From positions 1-21,030 of the forward strand of contig JAEXNA010000080.1 of the NCBI GenBank assembly GCA_023447635.1: 21,030 nt of DNA, given 5' to 3'. How positions within the stretch are numbered: the stretch's first letter is position 1; every line of letters starts with the position of its first letter. This document shows, one piece after another, positions 6,357-13,749 of this stretch. The stretch is from Vulcanimicrobiota bacterium. Lineage in GTDB: Bacteria; Vulcanimicrobiota; Xenobia; Xenobiales; JADMJV01. A model generated the notes under the pieces. It had not been told where the DNA came from and made no database searches. It saw nothing but the letters and a program-made list of their open reading frames with translations. A program made the position numbers and the translations under genes.

Positions 6357-8005
6357 AGGTTCCCAAGTGGAAGAGGGGGGCGGTCGCTATGTTACTGGCG
6401 GCCGGAATGGCGGGCTCTTGGAGCTCGCCTGCGCAGGCCCAGCGACTCCCCGAGACAGGCACGCAGTCGTCGCCTGTTCAGGTCGACGACGAGACCGCCC
6501 AGTCAGGGCAGAGTACGGAAACTCCGGCTCCCGAGGGCACGCCTCGCACCCTCAAGGTGGACTCTTTTGCGGTCGAAGGCAACTCGTTGCTCAGTGAAGA
6601 CGAGATTCAGTCCGTGGTGGGCGGCTTCGAGGGTCGCGACCTGACCCTGGCCGAGATGAAAGAGGCGGCGGCACGTCTGACGGACCTTTACCGAGCCAAA
6701 GGTTTTCTTCTGGTTCGGGCCATCGTGCCCAAGCAAGAGTTTGGAACGGGGCCCGTCAAGATTCGGGTTCTCGAGGGGAAGGTCGGCGAGGTGCAGGTCG
6801 AAGGCGGCAAGCACTACTCCGAGGAGTTCGTCAAGCGTCACATTGACGCTGCCACGGTCGACGGGACCTTGCAGATGGACCGCTTCCAGCGCCAGCTGCT
6901 GCTCTTGAACGAATACAGCGACCTCAAGGCTCAGGCCGTTCTCAAGCCGGGCGCCGCCCAGGGAACCGCCGACATCGTGGTCAAAGTCGAAGACAGCAGT
7001 CCGATCCATTTCGGACTCGACTACAATAACTGGGGGATTCCGGAAACCGGAGAAAACCGTTTCGGACTGACTTTCGACGCGGGCAACATCTTCGGCGATG
7101 GCGACGAGTTCCGCTTCCGCGGCGTGCTGCAGACGCCGACCGACGACGCTTCGACGTTTTTCCAGTTGCGCTACAACACCCCGGTGAACGTCAACGGGAC
7201 CCGGGTCGGTGTCGAATACCAGCGCGGCGACTTCTCTTCCGGCGACGGCCTGGCCCAGATCCTGGACGTGCGTGGCGATGCGGATATCATCTCCGGCTTC
7301 GTCACCCACGCGCTGGTGCGAAAGCTGAACCACACCTCGGACCTGGGGTTGACGCTGTCGCACAAGAGCATCCGTAACGACATCTTCGGTAACGTTCCGC
7401 TGGCTCGCGAAGACTACATGTCGGCTCGCGTCGACTACCGTGGCGACTGGCGCAGCGTCAGCGGTCGCTCGCTGGTAGCGGCCTCCTTGACCAAAGGGTT
7501 CGGTGGCGACGGCGGTATCCTGACCTCGAACCCGAGGGCCAACGACGACTTCACCAAAATCAACGTAGACGCCCTGCGCATCCAGAACCTGGGCGGCCCG
7601 TTCTACGGCGTGCTCCGCGGCTCGGGTCAGATCGGTTTCGATTCTCTGTACTCTATCGAGCAGTTCGCCCTGGGCGGTATCTCTTCGGTGCGCGGCTACA
7701 CCCAGGCGGAACTGCTGGGCGATAGCGGCTATGCCGTGACCGCCGAGCTTCGCTGGTCGCCGATCAAGGACAACCCCGAGATCTTCCAGGTGGTCACCTT
7801 CATCGACCACGGCGGTGTCAGTATCCACGACAAGTTCCCCGGGGAACTTCCGGCCGATTCGCTGACCGGCGCCGGTTTTGGTTTCCGTTCCAGCTTAAAT
7901 GAGAATACTCATCTTACGCTGGATATCGGTTTTCCCATCTCTCCTTCGGAAACCCGGAGAGGCGACAGCGCCGTGGTTTACGGCGGGATCCAGACCAGGT
8001 TCTAA
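6353..8005 (+). CDS. TpsB outer-membrane transporter (ShlB/FhaC/HecB family)
   Basis: A 550-aa two-partner secretion transporter of the Omp85 superfamily that exports the adjacent TpsA across the outer membrane. The ATG at 6353 is preferred over the in-frame GTG at 6332 because it gives a clean Sec signal peptide (MKVPKWKRG, then a hydrophobic core and AQAQ). After a Thr/Ser/Glu linker come POTRA-like domains (about residues 60-210: LKVDSFAVEGNSLLSEDEI, then VKIRVLEGKVGEVQVEGG), then a 16-strand-type beta-barrel to the C-terminus. The diagnostic L6-loop motif VRGY lies at residues 446-449 (GGISSVRGYTQAELLGDSGY). The chain ends in Phe (IQTRF), as outer-membrane barrels usually do. It is 17 nt upstream of the tpsA-like gene, so the two form an operon. 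Length fits the family. Confidence 0.93.
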   Translation: MKVPKWKRGAVAMLLAAGMAGSWSSPAQAQRLPETGTQSSPVQVDDETAQSGQSTETPAPEGTPRTLKVDSFAVEGNSLLSEDEIQSVVGGFEGRDLTLAEMKEAAARLTDLYRAKGFLLVRAIVPKQEFGTGPVKIRVLEGKVGEVQVEGGKHYSEEFVKRHIDAATVDGTLQMDRFQRQLLLLNEYSDLKAQAVLKPGAAQGTADIVVKVEDSSPIHFGLDYNNWGIPETGENRFGLTFDAGNIFGDGDEFRFRGVLQTPTDDASTFFQLRYNTPVNVNGTRVGVEYQRGDFSSGDGLAQILDVRGDADIISGFVTHALVRKLNHTSDLGLTLSHKSIRNDIFGNVPLAREDYMSARVDYRGDWRSVSGRSLVAASLTKGFGGDGGILTSNPRANDDFTKINVDALRIQNLGGPFYGVLRGSGQIGFDSLYSIEQFALGGISSVRGYTQAELLGDSGYAVTAELRWSPIKDNPEIFQVVTFIDHGGVSIHDKFPGELPADSLTGAGFGFRSSLNENTHLTLDIGFPISPSETRRGDSAVVYGGIQTRF

Positions 8006-8022
8006 GGGAGGCATAGAGAGCA

Positions 8023-10176
8023 ATGCGATTTTTCACCAAGAGAAAACGTTCCAAGGTCTCCAGGATGATGTTGGCGCTGGCAATGCTGACCTCCCTGGCT
8101 GCCACACCGGCGGCCGCGCTCCCTGATGGGGCAACGGTCATCCACGGTGGGGCCAACGTGAACCGGAACGGTCAGACTATGACCATCCAGCAGACGACGC
8201 AGCAGGCGATCATCAACTGGAACGGCTTTTCCATCTCGGCTAACGAACTGGTGCAGTTCCTTCAGCCGGGCGTCACCGCCTCGGTGCTCAACCGGGTGAC
8301 CGGGGTCGACCCCTCGGTCATCAACGGCATCTTGCAGGGGAACGGGAACATCTTCTTGATCAACCCGAACGGGGTCCTGATCGGTCCCGGCGGCATGGTC
8401 AACGCAGGCGGCTTCCTCGCTTCCACGCTAGAGCTCAGCAACTCGGACTTTTTGACCGGCAACCTGCGCTTCAAGCAGGGCTCGGGCCACGATCTGGCGG
8501 CCCTGGTGAACCAGGGTCAGATCAAAGTGACCGACGGCGGGTTCGTGGTCTTGATGGCTCCATCGGTGGCCAATGAGGGGCTGATCGTCGCCAAGAACGG
8601 CGAGGTCGCGCTGGGCGCCGGCAAAGAAGCGACTATGAACTTCGATGGTCGCAACCTGATCCATTTCGCTACTTCGGCCGGTCCCAGCACGGGCGGGACG
8701 GTGGTGATGTCTCAGGCTTCAGCCAACAATGTGCTGTCTCAGGTGGTCAATAACCTGGGGATCGAAGAGGCCGGCTCGCTGTCGGTCGGCGGTTCGGTCC
8801 AGGCGGGCGACATCACCCTGCAGGGCGTCAACGCCCAGGTGGACAGCGGGACGCTGGTTGGCGAAAATTTCGACATGGACTTCACCGGCGACGTGGATCT
8901 GGGCTCCCAGTACACGCTCGACGGCGGAAGCATCCTGGTCACCGCTACCGGGAATATCACTTTCGACACCCTGGTCGCCGAGCGATTGAACAACGTGGGC
9001 GGTCTGGTCAGCCTGAGAGCTGACGGCTCGACCGGCATCACCGGCAACAGCGGTGGGGCCGGGATCGCCGCCGACCTGGTGGAACTCGAGGCGACCAACG
9101 GCTCGATCAGCACTCAGGTCGCGGCCAACGCGGTGGTGGCCAACGCGCCCAACGGGAACATCTCGCTCAGCCTGCGTCCTGGTATCATCGATAGCACCAC
9201 CGGCGGAAGCGGGTCGGGTAGTTCGACCGGCACCGGCGGTAGCACCTCGCCGACCACCGGAGGCACCGGGACAGGCGGCACCGGCTCGACCGGCACGGGC
9301 TCTAGCGGCACGGGCTCTAGCGGAGGCAGCAGCAGCGGAGGCAGCTCGTCGGGAACTTCCGGGATCAGCAGCGGCTCGCACGGTGTGCGCGGGATCGCTC
9401 CCGGCGGCAGCGGCTCTTCATCGTCGTCCTCGGGCGGCGGTAGCGGGGCCACCACGGGCGCGAGCAATCCGATTTACGGCACTGGCGGACGCTCGGCGTC
9501 CTCTTCGAGCTCGTCCTCGAACGATGCGCCCAGCAGCGGTACGGACCTCGACGTTCTGCAGCAGTCTGCGGGGACGGACGGAATCACCACGGCGGTCGGC
9601 ATCAACGGAACTCGCGTGACGGCTCACGCCGGCGGCGACGTTGCGATCGACAGCGTCAACACGGTGGTGGTCGAGCAGATTTCGGGGCGCAACGTCTACG
9701 TGCGTTCGCAGACCGGCAGCGTGGTCGATTCGGGTGACCGGGTCGGCGCGGACAACCGCGACATCATCGCTTCCCAGAACGCCAATCTGGTCGCTCGGGA
9801 CTACATCGGAACCATCGACGATCCGCTCGAAGTGCAGATCGGGGGCGACCTGGACGTGCTGGCTGGCAGCGAGATCGACGGAATTTCGGGCGTGCTGGTC
9901 GGCGACGTGCTGGGCCAGTTCCGCCAGAACGACGAGACCGCCGGTGTGGTTCTGCTGAACCCGGGTGCCGGCTACAACAACGGAATCCAGCAAGCGCTGC
10001 GCGGTGTGATGGACAACGGTCTTCCGGGCGACGACACGCTGGGCGGCAGCAACGTGGCGAACCTCTACCTGCTGCGCCTGGTCAACGCCGTGGATGACGA
10101 GGACTGGCTCCAGCTCCTGCGCGGCACCGTGGTCTGGGAAGACAGCGACGAAGAAGCCACCGAGGCTGACCTGTAG
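8023..10176 (+). CDS. TpsA exoprotein with filamentous haemagglutinin N-terminal (TPS) domain
   Basis: A 717-aa secreted protein and the cognate cargo of the upstream TpsB. The start ATG 8023 follows AGGGAGG. The N-terminus is basic with a hydrophobic core ending in AAALPDG, a Sec signal. Residues about 34-230 form the TPS/haemagglutination-activity domain (INWNGFSISANELVQF; NPNG at residues 114-117, followed by VLIGPGGMVNAGGFLAST), which is the TpsB recognition part. Residues about 230-385 continue as beta-helix-like repeats. Residues about 389-506 are a Gly/Ser/Thr-rich low-complexity linker. A second beta-rich segment and an acidic C-terminus (EDSDEEATEADL) follow. The protein is short for a TpsA and has no CdiA-type VENN motif or recognisable toxin, so an adhesin or surface-structural role is more likely than contact inhibition. 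Confidence 0.9.
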   Translation: MRFFTKRKRSKVSRMMLALAMLTSLAATPAAALPDGATVIHGGANVNRNGQTMTIQQTTQQAIINWNGFSISANELVQFLQPGVTASVLNRVTGVDPSVINGILQGNGNIFLINPNGVLIGPGGMVNAGGFLASTLELSNSDFLTGNLRFKQGSGHDLAALVNQGQIKVTDGGFVVLMAPSVANEGLIVAKNGEVALGAGKEATMNFDGRNLIHFATSAGPSTGGTVVMSQASANNVLSQVVNNLGIEEAGSLSVGGSVQAGDITLQGVNAQVDSGTLVGENFDMDFTGDVDLGSQYTLDGGSILVTATGNITFDTLVAERLNNVGGLVSLRADGSTGITGNSGGAGIAADLVELEATNGSISTQVAANAVVANAPNGNISLSLRPGIIDSTTGGSGSGSSTGTGGSTSPTTGGTGTGGTGSTGTGSSGTGSSGGSSSGGSSSGTSGISSGSHGVRGIAPGGSGSSSSSSGGGSGATTGASNPIYGTGGRSASSSSSSSNDAPSSGTDLDVLQQSAGTDGITTAVGINGTRVTAHAGGDVAIDSVNTVVVEQISGRNVYVRSQTGSVVDSGDRVGADNRDIIASQNANLVARDYIGTIDDPLEVQIGGDLDVLAGSEIDGISGVLVGDVLGQFRQNDETAGVVLLNPGAGYNNGIQQALRGVMDNGLPGDDTLGGSNVANLYLLRLVNAVDDEDWLQLLRGTVVWEDSDEEATEADL

Positions 10177-10194
10177 GGATAGCCTCAGGCGAGC

Positions 10195-10232
10195 AAAGAA
10201 AAAGCCCCGAGGCGACTCGGGGCTTTTTCTTT
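10195..10232. terminator. Bidirectional intrinsic terminator (17-bp perfect stem)
   Basis: The arms 10195-10211 and 10216-10232 are perfect reverse complements around a GCGA tetraloop (GNRA type). The core is GCCCCGAG/CTCGGGGC flanked by A-runs on the left and T-runs on the right, so it can terminate from either side. It sits between the end of the plus-strand TpsA gene (10176) and the end of the minus-strand pseudocaspase gene (10255). Confidence 0.93.
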
Positions 10233-10254
10233 TGCTGTTTTCCGGTCGAACAGA

Positions 10255-11667
10255 CTAGGGGGCGACGACCTGAAAGTTCAGGTCGGCGGTCACCGGGATG
10301 CGGTTGATCTTCTCGGCGCCGCCGAACTCGGGGGCGCTCCGGGCGAAGCGGATGCCTCGTCCCTGCAGTCGCTTCGAGGCGTTCCCGAAGCTGGCCGAGG
10401 CGTGGCCGTCTCCAGCGGGGGCGCTCAGACCGGCCAGCAGTTCGGCGGCGGCCTCTCGGTCGTCGAACAGCAACGCCTTCAGTCGCTCTTTGCCCGTGCG
10501 GTCGGCGTAAGCGACGATACCGGGCTCGGGGATCACCACGTTCTGTCCGGTCCGCACCTGAGCGCTGTCGATGTTCCCGTCCCTCGGGAAGATCGGCATC
10601 AAGGTGCCCTCAACACTGTGCTCGACCACCACCAGGTAGCCCGGTTTTCCGACCGTGAGCTGGAACTCCAGCGCTTCTTCCACGCTGACTTCCGACTTGT
10701 TCGGCTTCATCGACAGGGCGACCAGTCGGGAGTCGACGTTGTCGACGTTGAACAGGGTCCAGAGGGTTCGACTGGCGATGGGGGAGGGGGACGGTTTGAG
10801 AAGCGGACCGGCGCCACCGTATTCGGCCGGGGCGACCGAGTTACCGTCCAGAGCTGCTTTGGCCAGGTACTCGGTCGGGAAGTTCGGGTTTTGGGCTCCG
10901 TCAACGTGGGCGGTCACCTGAGCGGCGACGTCCCATTGCACGGTCTGCCATGCGAGCTGCTGGTTGCCCTCGAGACGGTCGCACAGGTAGTGGGTGAAAA
11001 CGCCCTGAGGCTTGCCAGAGAAGCTGTCTTCGAACGCCTCTTCGTTGAAGCGCGCGGCGGTGATGTAGCAGATCTTGTTGTGGCTGACCCCAGGGATCTT
11101 GGCGGCGTCGGCTCCGATAGACCCCAGGTCGCGAGAGCCGTTGGCCGCCGCCGGAGGCAGGTAGTAGCGGCTGGTGAAAAGCGATGGCCCCGATTTTTCG
11201 GCGCGCACCCCGTTGAAGCTGGTGTCGAGCACCACGGTGGTCGCTCCGGCGCCAGTCTTCAGCAGCGCCTTGTCCAGCTCTTCCAGCGGATACCCTTTGC
11301 TACTTTCCGCTGTGATCAAGCGAGGTGTGTTGGGTCCGCTTCCCATGCCGGCGAAGTAGAACACAAACTGGTCGGCTTTGGCGCCGCCAGCGATGGCCGA
11401 CTCGATGGCGGCGCGGGTCGCTTGCCCGTCGAGCAGAATGACCGGCTCGACCCCGCGCTGGCGAAGCCGGGCGGCAAAGTCACGGGCGTCGTTGGCAGCC
11501 CCTTTGAGCCCGGGAGAGATGCCGGAGGCCTGGTCGACCCCCACCACCACGGCGTAGGTTTTCCCGGCCGAAAAGGCGGTCCCCGTCATGGCGAGCAGGA
11601 CAAGAGCCAGCACCCCTAGGAGACGTCGCAGGTGGATCGCTGCGGAATATCCCTTGTCATTTTTCAT
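10255..11667 (-). CDS. Exported caspase-fold protein with both catalytic residues lost, plus DUF4384-like tail
   Basis: A 470-aa protein from ATG 11667, with GGAGGA just upstream. Residues about 13-34 are a Sec signal peptide (LLGVLALVLLAMTGTAFSA). Residues about 36-270 have the peptidase C14 (caspase) fold: YAVVVGVDQ, KGAANDARDFAARL, FVFYFAG, TTVVLD. The catalytic His of the YFAGHG motif is Met108 (YFAGMG) and the catalytic Cys of LDAC is Ser150 (LDTSFNG); I read both codons in the DNA (ATG and AGC). It is therefore predicted to be a non-proteolytic pseudocaspase. Residues about 320-385 (VEEALEFQLTVGKPGYLVVV, then LMPIFPRDGNIDSAQVRTGQ) resemble DUF4384, a beta domain often attached to such proteins. 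It lies 69 bp downstream of an intact caspase, probably in one operon, and may regulate or scaffold it (inference). Confidence 0.88.
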   Translation of the reverse strand: MKNDKGYSAAIHLRRLLGVLALVLLAMTGTAFSAGKTYAVVVGVDQASGISPGLKGAANDARDFAARLRQRGVEPVILLDGQATRAAIESAIAGGAKADQFVFYFAGMGSGPNTPRLITAESSKGYPLEELDKALLKTGAGATTVVLDTSFNGVRAEKSGPSLFTSRYYLPPAAANGSRDLGSIGADAAKIPGVSHNKICYITAARFNEEAFEDSFSGKPQGVFTHYLCDRLEGNQQLAWQTVQWDVAAQVTAHVDGAQNPNFPTEYLAKAALDGNSVAPAEYGGAGPLLKPSPSPIASRTLWTLFNVDNVDSRLVALSMKPNKSEVSVEEALEFQLTVGKPGYLVVVEHSVEGTLMPIFPRDGNIDSAQVRTGQNVVIPEPGIVAYADRTGKERLKALLFDDREAAAELLAGLSAPAGDGHASASFGNASKRLQGRGIRFARSAPEFGGAEKINRIPVTADLNFQVVAP

Positions 11668-11736
11668 ACTGTCCTCCGAGTCTTGAGCCCCCCCGGGGGC
11701 ACGTTGGGTTCGTCGTCAACTTTTGTCTGAGGCGGG

Positions 11737-12729
11737 CTATTGGCCCTTCTTCAGCCCTTCGATTTGGGAACGCAGTTGGGCGTTCTCGGCCTTTAAGCGG
11801 GCATTCTCCTCGAGCGCCTTTTGCAGACGGGTTTCTGTCGTCTCGCCAGCGGTCGGGCCTCCGCCTAGAGGGGCTCCACCACCGCTGGCCAGGATCCATC
11901 GCTCCGGGCCGGGTCCCTCGTAACGAAGCGTCGGCTGCTGTTTGTCGCCGGCGGCCGACGAGGCGCGAGCGACCTGCTCGCGGACGTAGCTAGATAGGGC
12001 GCCCAGGGTCACCTTGTCCCCCTGGCGCAAACCTTCGACCAGGTAGTAGGTGAAGAATCCGTGGCCTTTCTCCGGCCATTCGTAGCTACGCTCGCCGACG
12101 TTGCAGGCGAACAGGGTCGCCAGATTGCGGCTTTTGACCTCTCCCGCAACGGGCTTGAAAACCAGGCCGCGAGCCAGCGCTTCGGTCATTGGGTTGTCCT
12201 CGCTGCCTCGGCCGGCGGCGGGGTCGTTGCGGCAAGCGTCCAGAACCACCAGGGTGTCCTTCGCCTTGCACTCTTCGAGCAGGTCGAACAGCAGGGAGGC
12301 GTTGAGGGTGCTTACCGTCAGCGTGGACTTGCTACGGTTATCCGCGTTGTCCATGAGCAAGAAGGTTTCGCCTTCACTTTCTACTCCGTGTCCGGCAAAG
12401 TAGAAGAACACCGTGTCGTCGGGCTTGACTCGCTCCTTGAGCCACTCGAGGCGGTACACCAGGTTGGTCAGGCGCGGCATGTCGGCGGGCGACTTCGCGT
12501 CCGTGGTGTAGAGAAACAGCTGCTCTTTGGGGACGCCGACGTTGTCCGACAGCGCTTTGGCGAACAGGTTGGCATCGGAGACAGCGAACTTCAGGTCCGA
12601 CACGCCGCTACGCTGGTACTCGTCAACTCCCACCACGATCGCCCACTTCTTCGAGTCGGGGGCCGCCAGGGTCCAGGAGGTCAGGAGGTGCAGGAGCAGC
12701 ACCATGATGGTCAGGGTAGACTTTCTCAT
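11737..12729 (-). CDS. Exported caspase-family peptidase (C14) with intact dyad
   Basis: A 330-aa cysteine peptidase of the metacaspase/caspase-like type, read from ATG 12729. Residues 1-22 are a Sec signal peptide (RKSTLTIMVLLLHLLTSWTL), so it acts in the periplasm or outside. The caspase fold covers about residues 28-275: WAIVVGVDEYQ, LKFAVSDANLFAKAL, the catalytic His114 in FYFAGHG and the catalytic Cys166 in VVLDACRND, then FFTYYLVEGL near the end of the domain. Residues about 300-328 form a short coiled coil (LQKALEENARLKAENAQLRS). Family members usually cleave after Arg/Lys or Asp; specificity cannot be read here. The gene is followed by the pseudocaspase 69 bp downstream and preceded by the stress-protein gene 89 bp upstream. 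No strong Shine-Dalgarno is seen; a TAGAAT box lies about 12 nt before the ATG. Confidence 0.92.
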   Translation of the reverse strand: MRKSTLTIMVLLLHLLTSWTLAAPDSKKWAIVVGVDEYQRSGVSDLKFAVSDANLFAKALSDNVGVPKEQLFLYTTDAKSPADMPRLTNLVYRLEWLKERVKPDDTVFFYFAGHGVESEGETFLLMDNADNRSKSTLTVSTLNASLLFDLLEECKAKDTLVVLDACRNDPAAGRGSEDNPMTEALARGLVFKPVAGEVKSRNLATLFACNVGERSYEWPEKGHGFFTYYLVEGLRQGDKVTLGALSSYVREQVARASSAAGDKQQPTLRYEGPGPERWILASGGGAPLGGGPTAGETTETRLQKALEENARLKAENAQLRSQIEGLKKGQ

Positions 12730-12818
12730 GTAGGGGAATTCTACCCTGAAGCAGGCGGCTTTATCCAGAGGGGTGGCACACCATGTGACTCAGACCACAA
12801 TTGGGCCGTCGATTCGAC

Positions 12819-13424
12819 TCAAAGCCCGGGGGTGGTGGTCGGCAAGGGGGGCCGGGCTGTCAGGAGCTGAGCAGGGTCGGCCTCGCCCTTCGGATCGAAC
12901 TCGGCCCAGCCTTCGCTTCTCCAGCCGTCGGCACGCTCGTCCAGGTCGATAGCGCCATGCGCTTCCAGAGCTTCGGCGACCGTGTCGACCCGCTCGGGGG
13001 GCGCCGTCACGGCAACCACGGTCGATCCGCGACGGACGGCCTCGGAGTAAAGGTGGGCGTCCGTTTCGGGAACTCCGAACTCCATCAGAACGCCGACCAG
13101 ACCGCCCATCACGCCTCCCACAACCACTCCTACCAGAGCCGAAGCGATCGGACCGGCAACCACGGCCGGACCGACCCCGGGCACGGTAAGAAACCCCAGG
13201 CCCAGTAGCAGTCCCCCTAAACCGCCAAGCACGCCGCCTGTGGTGGCGCCGGTTCCGGCGTTATGCTCCTCGGGCTGCTCGAGATTATGTAGCTCTTCTT
13301 CGCCCTTACCGCCCGCTAACAAGCTGACTTCGTCTCGGGTGAACCCCAAAGCGATCAGCGCTTCGACGGCCTGGCGGGCTTGGGAACGGCTGTCGTAGAC
13401 AGCCAGGACGGTTTTCTGACTCAT
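12819..13424 (-). CDS. YflT/general stress protein 17M-like protein with glycine-rich membrane hairpin
   Basis: A 201-aa protein from ATG 13424, with GAGAGGAC about 8 nt upstream. Residues 1-40 (TVLAVYDSRSQARQAVEALI, then FTRDEVSLLA) match the N-terminal domain of the YflT/17M heat-induced stress protein family, which also occurs in many Gram-negative proteins. Residues about 58-115 are a Gly-zipper-like hydrophobic region (GGVLGGLGGLLLGLGF, then VVVGGVMGGLVGVL) that could insert in the inner membrane. Residues about 120-165 (DAHLYSEAVRRGSTVVAVTA) form a second alpha/beta half with a typical ferredoxin-like rhythm, and the C-terminal tail is hydrophilic. It is preceded by a 44-aa membrane peptide gene (35 bp gap). 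Its molecular role is unknown; the family is stress-associated. Confidence 0.78.
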   Translation of the reverse strand: MSQKTVLAVYDSRSQARQAVEALIALGFTRDEVSLLAGGKGEEELHNLEQPEEHNAGTGATTGGVLGGLGGLLLGLGFLTVPGVGPAVVAGPIASALVGVVVGGVMGGLVGVLMEFGVPETDAHLYSEAVRRGSTVVAVTAPPERVDTVAEALEAHGAIDLDERADGWRSEGWAEFDPKGEADPAQLLTARPPLPTTTPGL

Positions 13425-13459
13425 GATGTTGTCCTCTCGGGGCCCTGCGGATTGGTGGC

Positions 13460-13594
13460 TTAAAGCAGAGCCACGGCAAAGTCGACGGCAACGAGGAGCA
13501 GCACCAGCAGCATGACGATCAGCACCCGCCCCCCGGCTCGTGGTCTGGGACGGTAGCGAGGCTGATTGGAGATTTGGACTCTTCCGCTTTGCAT
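13460..13594 (-). CDS. Small single-pass membrane protein (44 aa)
   Basis: ATG 13594-13592 to TAA 13462-13460 encodes 44 residues: a basic, proline-containing N-terminus (QPRYRPRPRAGGR) followed by one hydrophobic helix to the C-terminus (VLIVMLLVLLLVAVDFAVAL). By the positive-inside rule the N-terminus should be cytoplasmic. No good Shine-Dalgarno is visible, which lowers confidence. It lies 35 bp upstream of the YflT-like gene on the same strand and is divergent from the kinase gene at 13750. Such short membrane peptides often modulate larger membrane proteins; no specific role can be assigned. Confidence 0.55.
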   Translation of the reverse strand: MQSGRVQISNQPRYRPRPRAGGRVLIVMLLVLLLVAVDFAVALL

Positions 13595-13749
13595 AGTCTG
13601 GCTGCTGACTTCCGACGTTGTCTCATTCCAGTATCTCGCCCGTCCTGACCGCCCGACTCCCTCGTTCGGGGAGCTCGCGCCCCCTCCGGGGTATGGGACG
13701 AGCCCGCGATGTGGAGGGCAGCCCCCGGTACGAACGAAGGGGATAGACG
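13595..13749. promoter_or_regulatory. Divergent intergenic region, small membrane gene / kinase
   Basis: This 155-bp space between divergent genes should contain promoters in both directions. I could not identify a clear sigma-70-type pair. The kinase ribosome binding site is GAAGGGGA at 13735-13742, about 7 nt before ATG 13750. Confidence 0.4.

Noticed and set aside
6503..7828. 441-aa minus-strand open frame
   Set aside because: It is antisense to the TpsB gene with its clear POTRA and VRGY motifs.
10402..11619. 405-aa plus-strand open frame
   Set aside because: It is antisense to the pseudocaspase gene, which has a signal peptide, Shine-Dalgarno and recognisable domains.
12730..12818. Promoter with TAGAAT -10 box for the caspase operon
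   Set aside because: The box is only about 12 nt from the start codon and no -35 is found at the right distance, so it is mentioned with the gene but not called.
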